This document shows, piece by piece, positions 5,669 through 5,906 of a DNA stretch of 5,906 nucleotides. The notes under the pieces were generated by a model. That model was given only the letters and a program-made list of their open reading frames with translations. It searched no databases and was not told where the DNA came from. Every line of letters begins with the position of its first letter. Position 1 is the first letter of the stretch. The translations under genes and the position numbers were made by a program. Source of the DNA: Candidatus Krumholzibacteriia bacterium (GTDB taxonomy: Bacteria > Krumholzibacteriota > Krumholzibacteriia > Krumholzibacteriales > Krumholzibacteriaceae); assembly GCA_028696635.1 (NCBI GenBank), contig JAQVGR010000125.1, positions 1-5,906 of the forward strand, in the 5' to 3' direction.

Positions 5669-5743
5669 CCTGGTCCTCCGGCCGCGGTCGACACGGAGCG
5701 TCCCCGGCGACGAAACCCCTCGTACGCTGCAACTTTTACGCGT

Positions 5744-5777
5744 CCGGCCCGTATCCCGAGACGTACGCACGGGCCGG
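5744..5777. repeat. 9-bp inverted repeat upstream of the terminal lipoprotein gene
   Basis: CCGGCCCGT (5744-5752) and ACGGGCCGG (5769-5777) are perfect inverted arms with a 16-nt centre. They lie between glnS (stop at 5668) and the ribosome binding site at 5786. No T-run follows, so a standard terminator is not supported. A leader hairpin or operator of the downstream lipoprotein gene is the likelier role. I see no RNA gene or good promoter in the rest of the 5669-5798 spacer. Confidence 0.4.
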
Positions 5778-5785
5778 CAACACAC

Positions 5786-5791
5786 GGAGAG
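5786..5791 (+). promoter_or_regulatory. Ribosome binding site of the terminal lipoprotein gene
   Basis: GGAGAG is followed by a 7-nt spacer and the ATG at 5799. The spacing is normal and fixes the start of a reading frame that begins with a textbook lipoprotein signal. Confidence 0.6.
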
Positions 5792-5798
5792 CAAGCCG

Positions 5799-5906
5799 AT
5801 GAAGACAAGGACAATCCTGATGCTCGCCGCCGCAGCCGCCATCTTCGGGAGCGCGGCGGGGTGCGGGGGAGATTCGCGCTCGCAGGAGAACGCGGACACG
5901 GACAAG
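5799..5906 (+). CDS. Predicted lipoprotein, N-terminal fragment (3' end outside window)
   Basis: Only the first 36 codons are visible. The protein begins MKTRTILMLAAAAAIFGS and reaches the lipobox SAAGC, with Cys22 the expected lipidation site. The residues after it (GGDSRSQENADTDK) are polar and acidic, typical of the flexible tether of a membrane-anchored lipoprotein. Gly at +2 gives no inner-membrane retention signal, as in the isomerase lipoprotein earlier in the window. The mature domain is not in the window, so the function cannot be assigned. A good ribosome binding site supports the start. It follows glnS in the same direction after 130 bp and may have its own promoter, which I could not identify. 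Confidence 0.82.
   Translation, partial: MKTRTILMLAAAAAIFGSAAGCGGDSRSQENADTDK

Noticed and set aside
5669..5743. An intrinsic terminator after glnS
   Set aside because: Only a 4-bp CGTC/GACG pairing near 5700 is visible and no T-run follows it.
5721..5768. Repeated CGTACGC at 5721-5727 and 5762-5768
   Set aside because: Two 7-bp copies in a short spacer, containing a palindromic 6-mer, are too short to distinguish from chance.
3062..5905. A 947-codon open frame on the minus strand opposite glnS
   Set aside because: Its translation is low-complexity Arg/Val/Asp/Pro-rich sequence with no domain. It spans glnS, the methyltransferase and three intergenic regions, and GC-rich DNA with few TA-containing stops produces such antisense frames.

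Overview
The window is a GC-rich bacterial chromosomal segment of ordinary housekeeping genes, densely packed on both strands. There is no sign of phage, transposon, CRISPR or toxin-antitoxin content. Two proteins carry lipoprotein signal peptides with the lipobox cysteine followed by Gly, and one of them is a periplasmic-type peptidyl-prolyl isomerase, so the organism is probably a diderm (Gram-negative type). A complete bacterial glutaminyl-tRNA synthetase indicates direct Gln-tRNA charging. Together with high GC, frequent AGG and regular ATA codons, this fits an uncultured high-GC diderm lineage (for example Krumholzibacteriota or Eisenbacteria-like). That placement is a guess from general character, not a demonstrated assignment.

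Layout: (1) 1-1803, plus strand: the C-terminal three quarters of glycogen phosphorylase, cut by the window edge. (2) 1816-2844, minus strand: a lipoprotein parvulin-type prolyl isomerase, converging on the phosphorylase with only 12 bp between stop codons. (3) 2845-2969: a compact divergent promoter region. (4) 2970-3272, plus: a 100-residue stand-alone Smr-domain protein, apparently leaderless. (5) 3223-3711, minus: a methylated-DNA--protein-cysteine methyltransferase whose 3' end overlaps the Smr gene by 50 bp tail to tail. (6) 3712-3943: the methyltransferase promoter, inside an 8-bp interrupted palindrome, and the glnS leader with two hairpins. (7) 3944-5668, plus: glutaminyl-tRNA synthetase, complete. 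(8) 5669-5798: a spacer with a 9-bp inverted repeat. (9) 5799 to the right edge, plus: the first 36 codons of a lipoprotein.

The genes do not form one pathway. Glycogen breakdown, envelope protein folding, nucleic-acid processing or repair (Smr and the methyltransferase) and translation lie side by side with alternating orientation, so most are probably transcribed alone or in very short units. I found no convincing new multi-gene system. The points worth checking are regulatory and architectural: the possibly leaderless Smr gene, the symmetric divergent promoter, the palindrome around the methyltransferase promoter, the glnS leader hairpins, and the convergent overlap.
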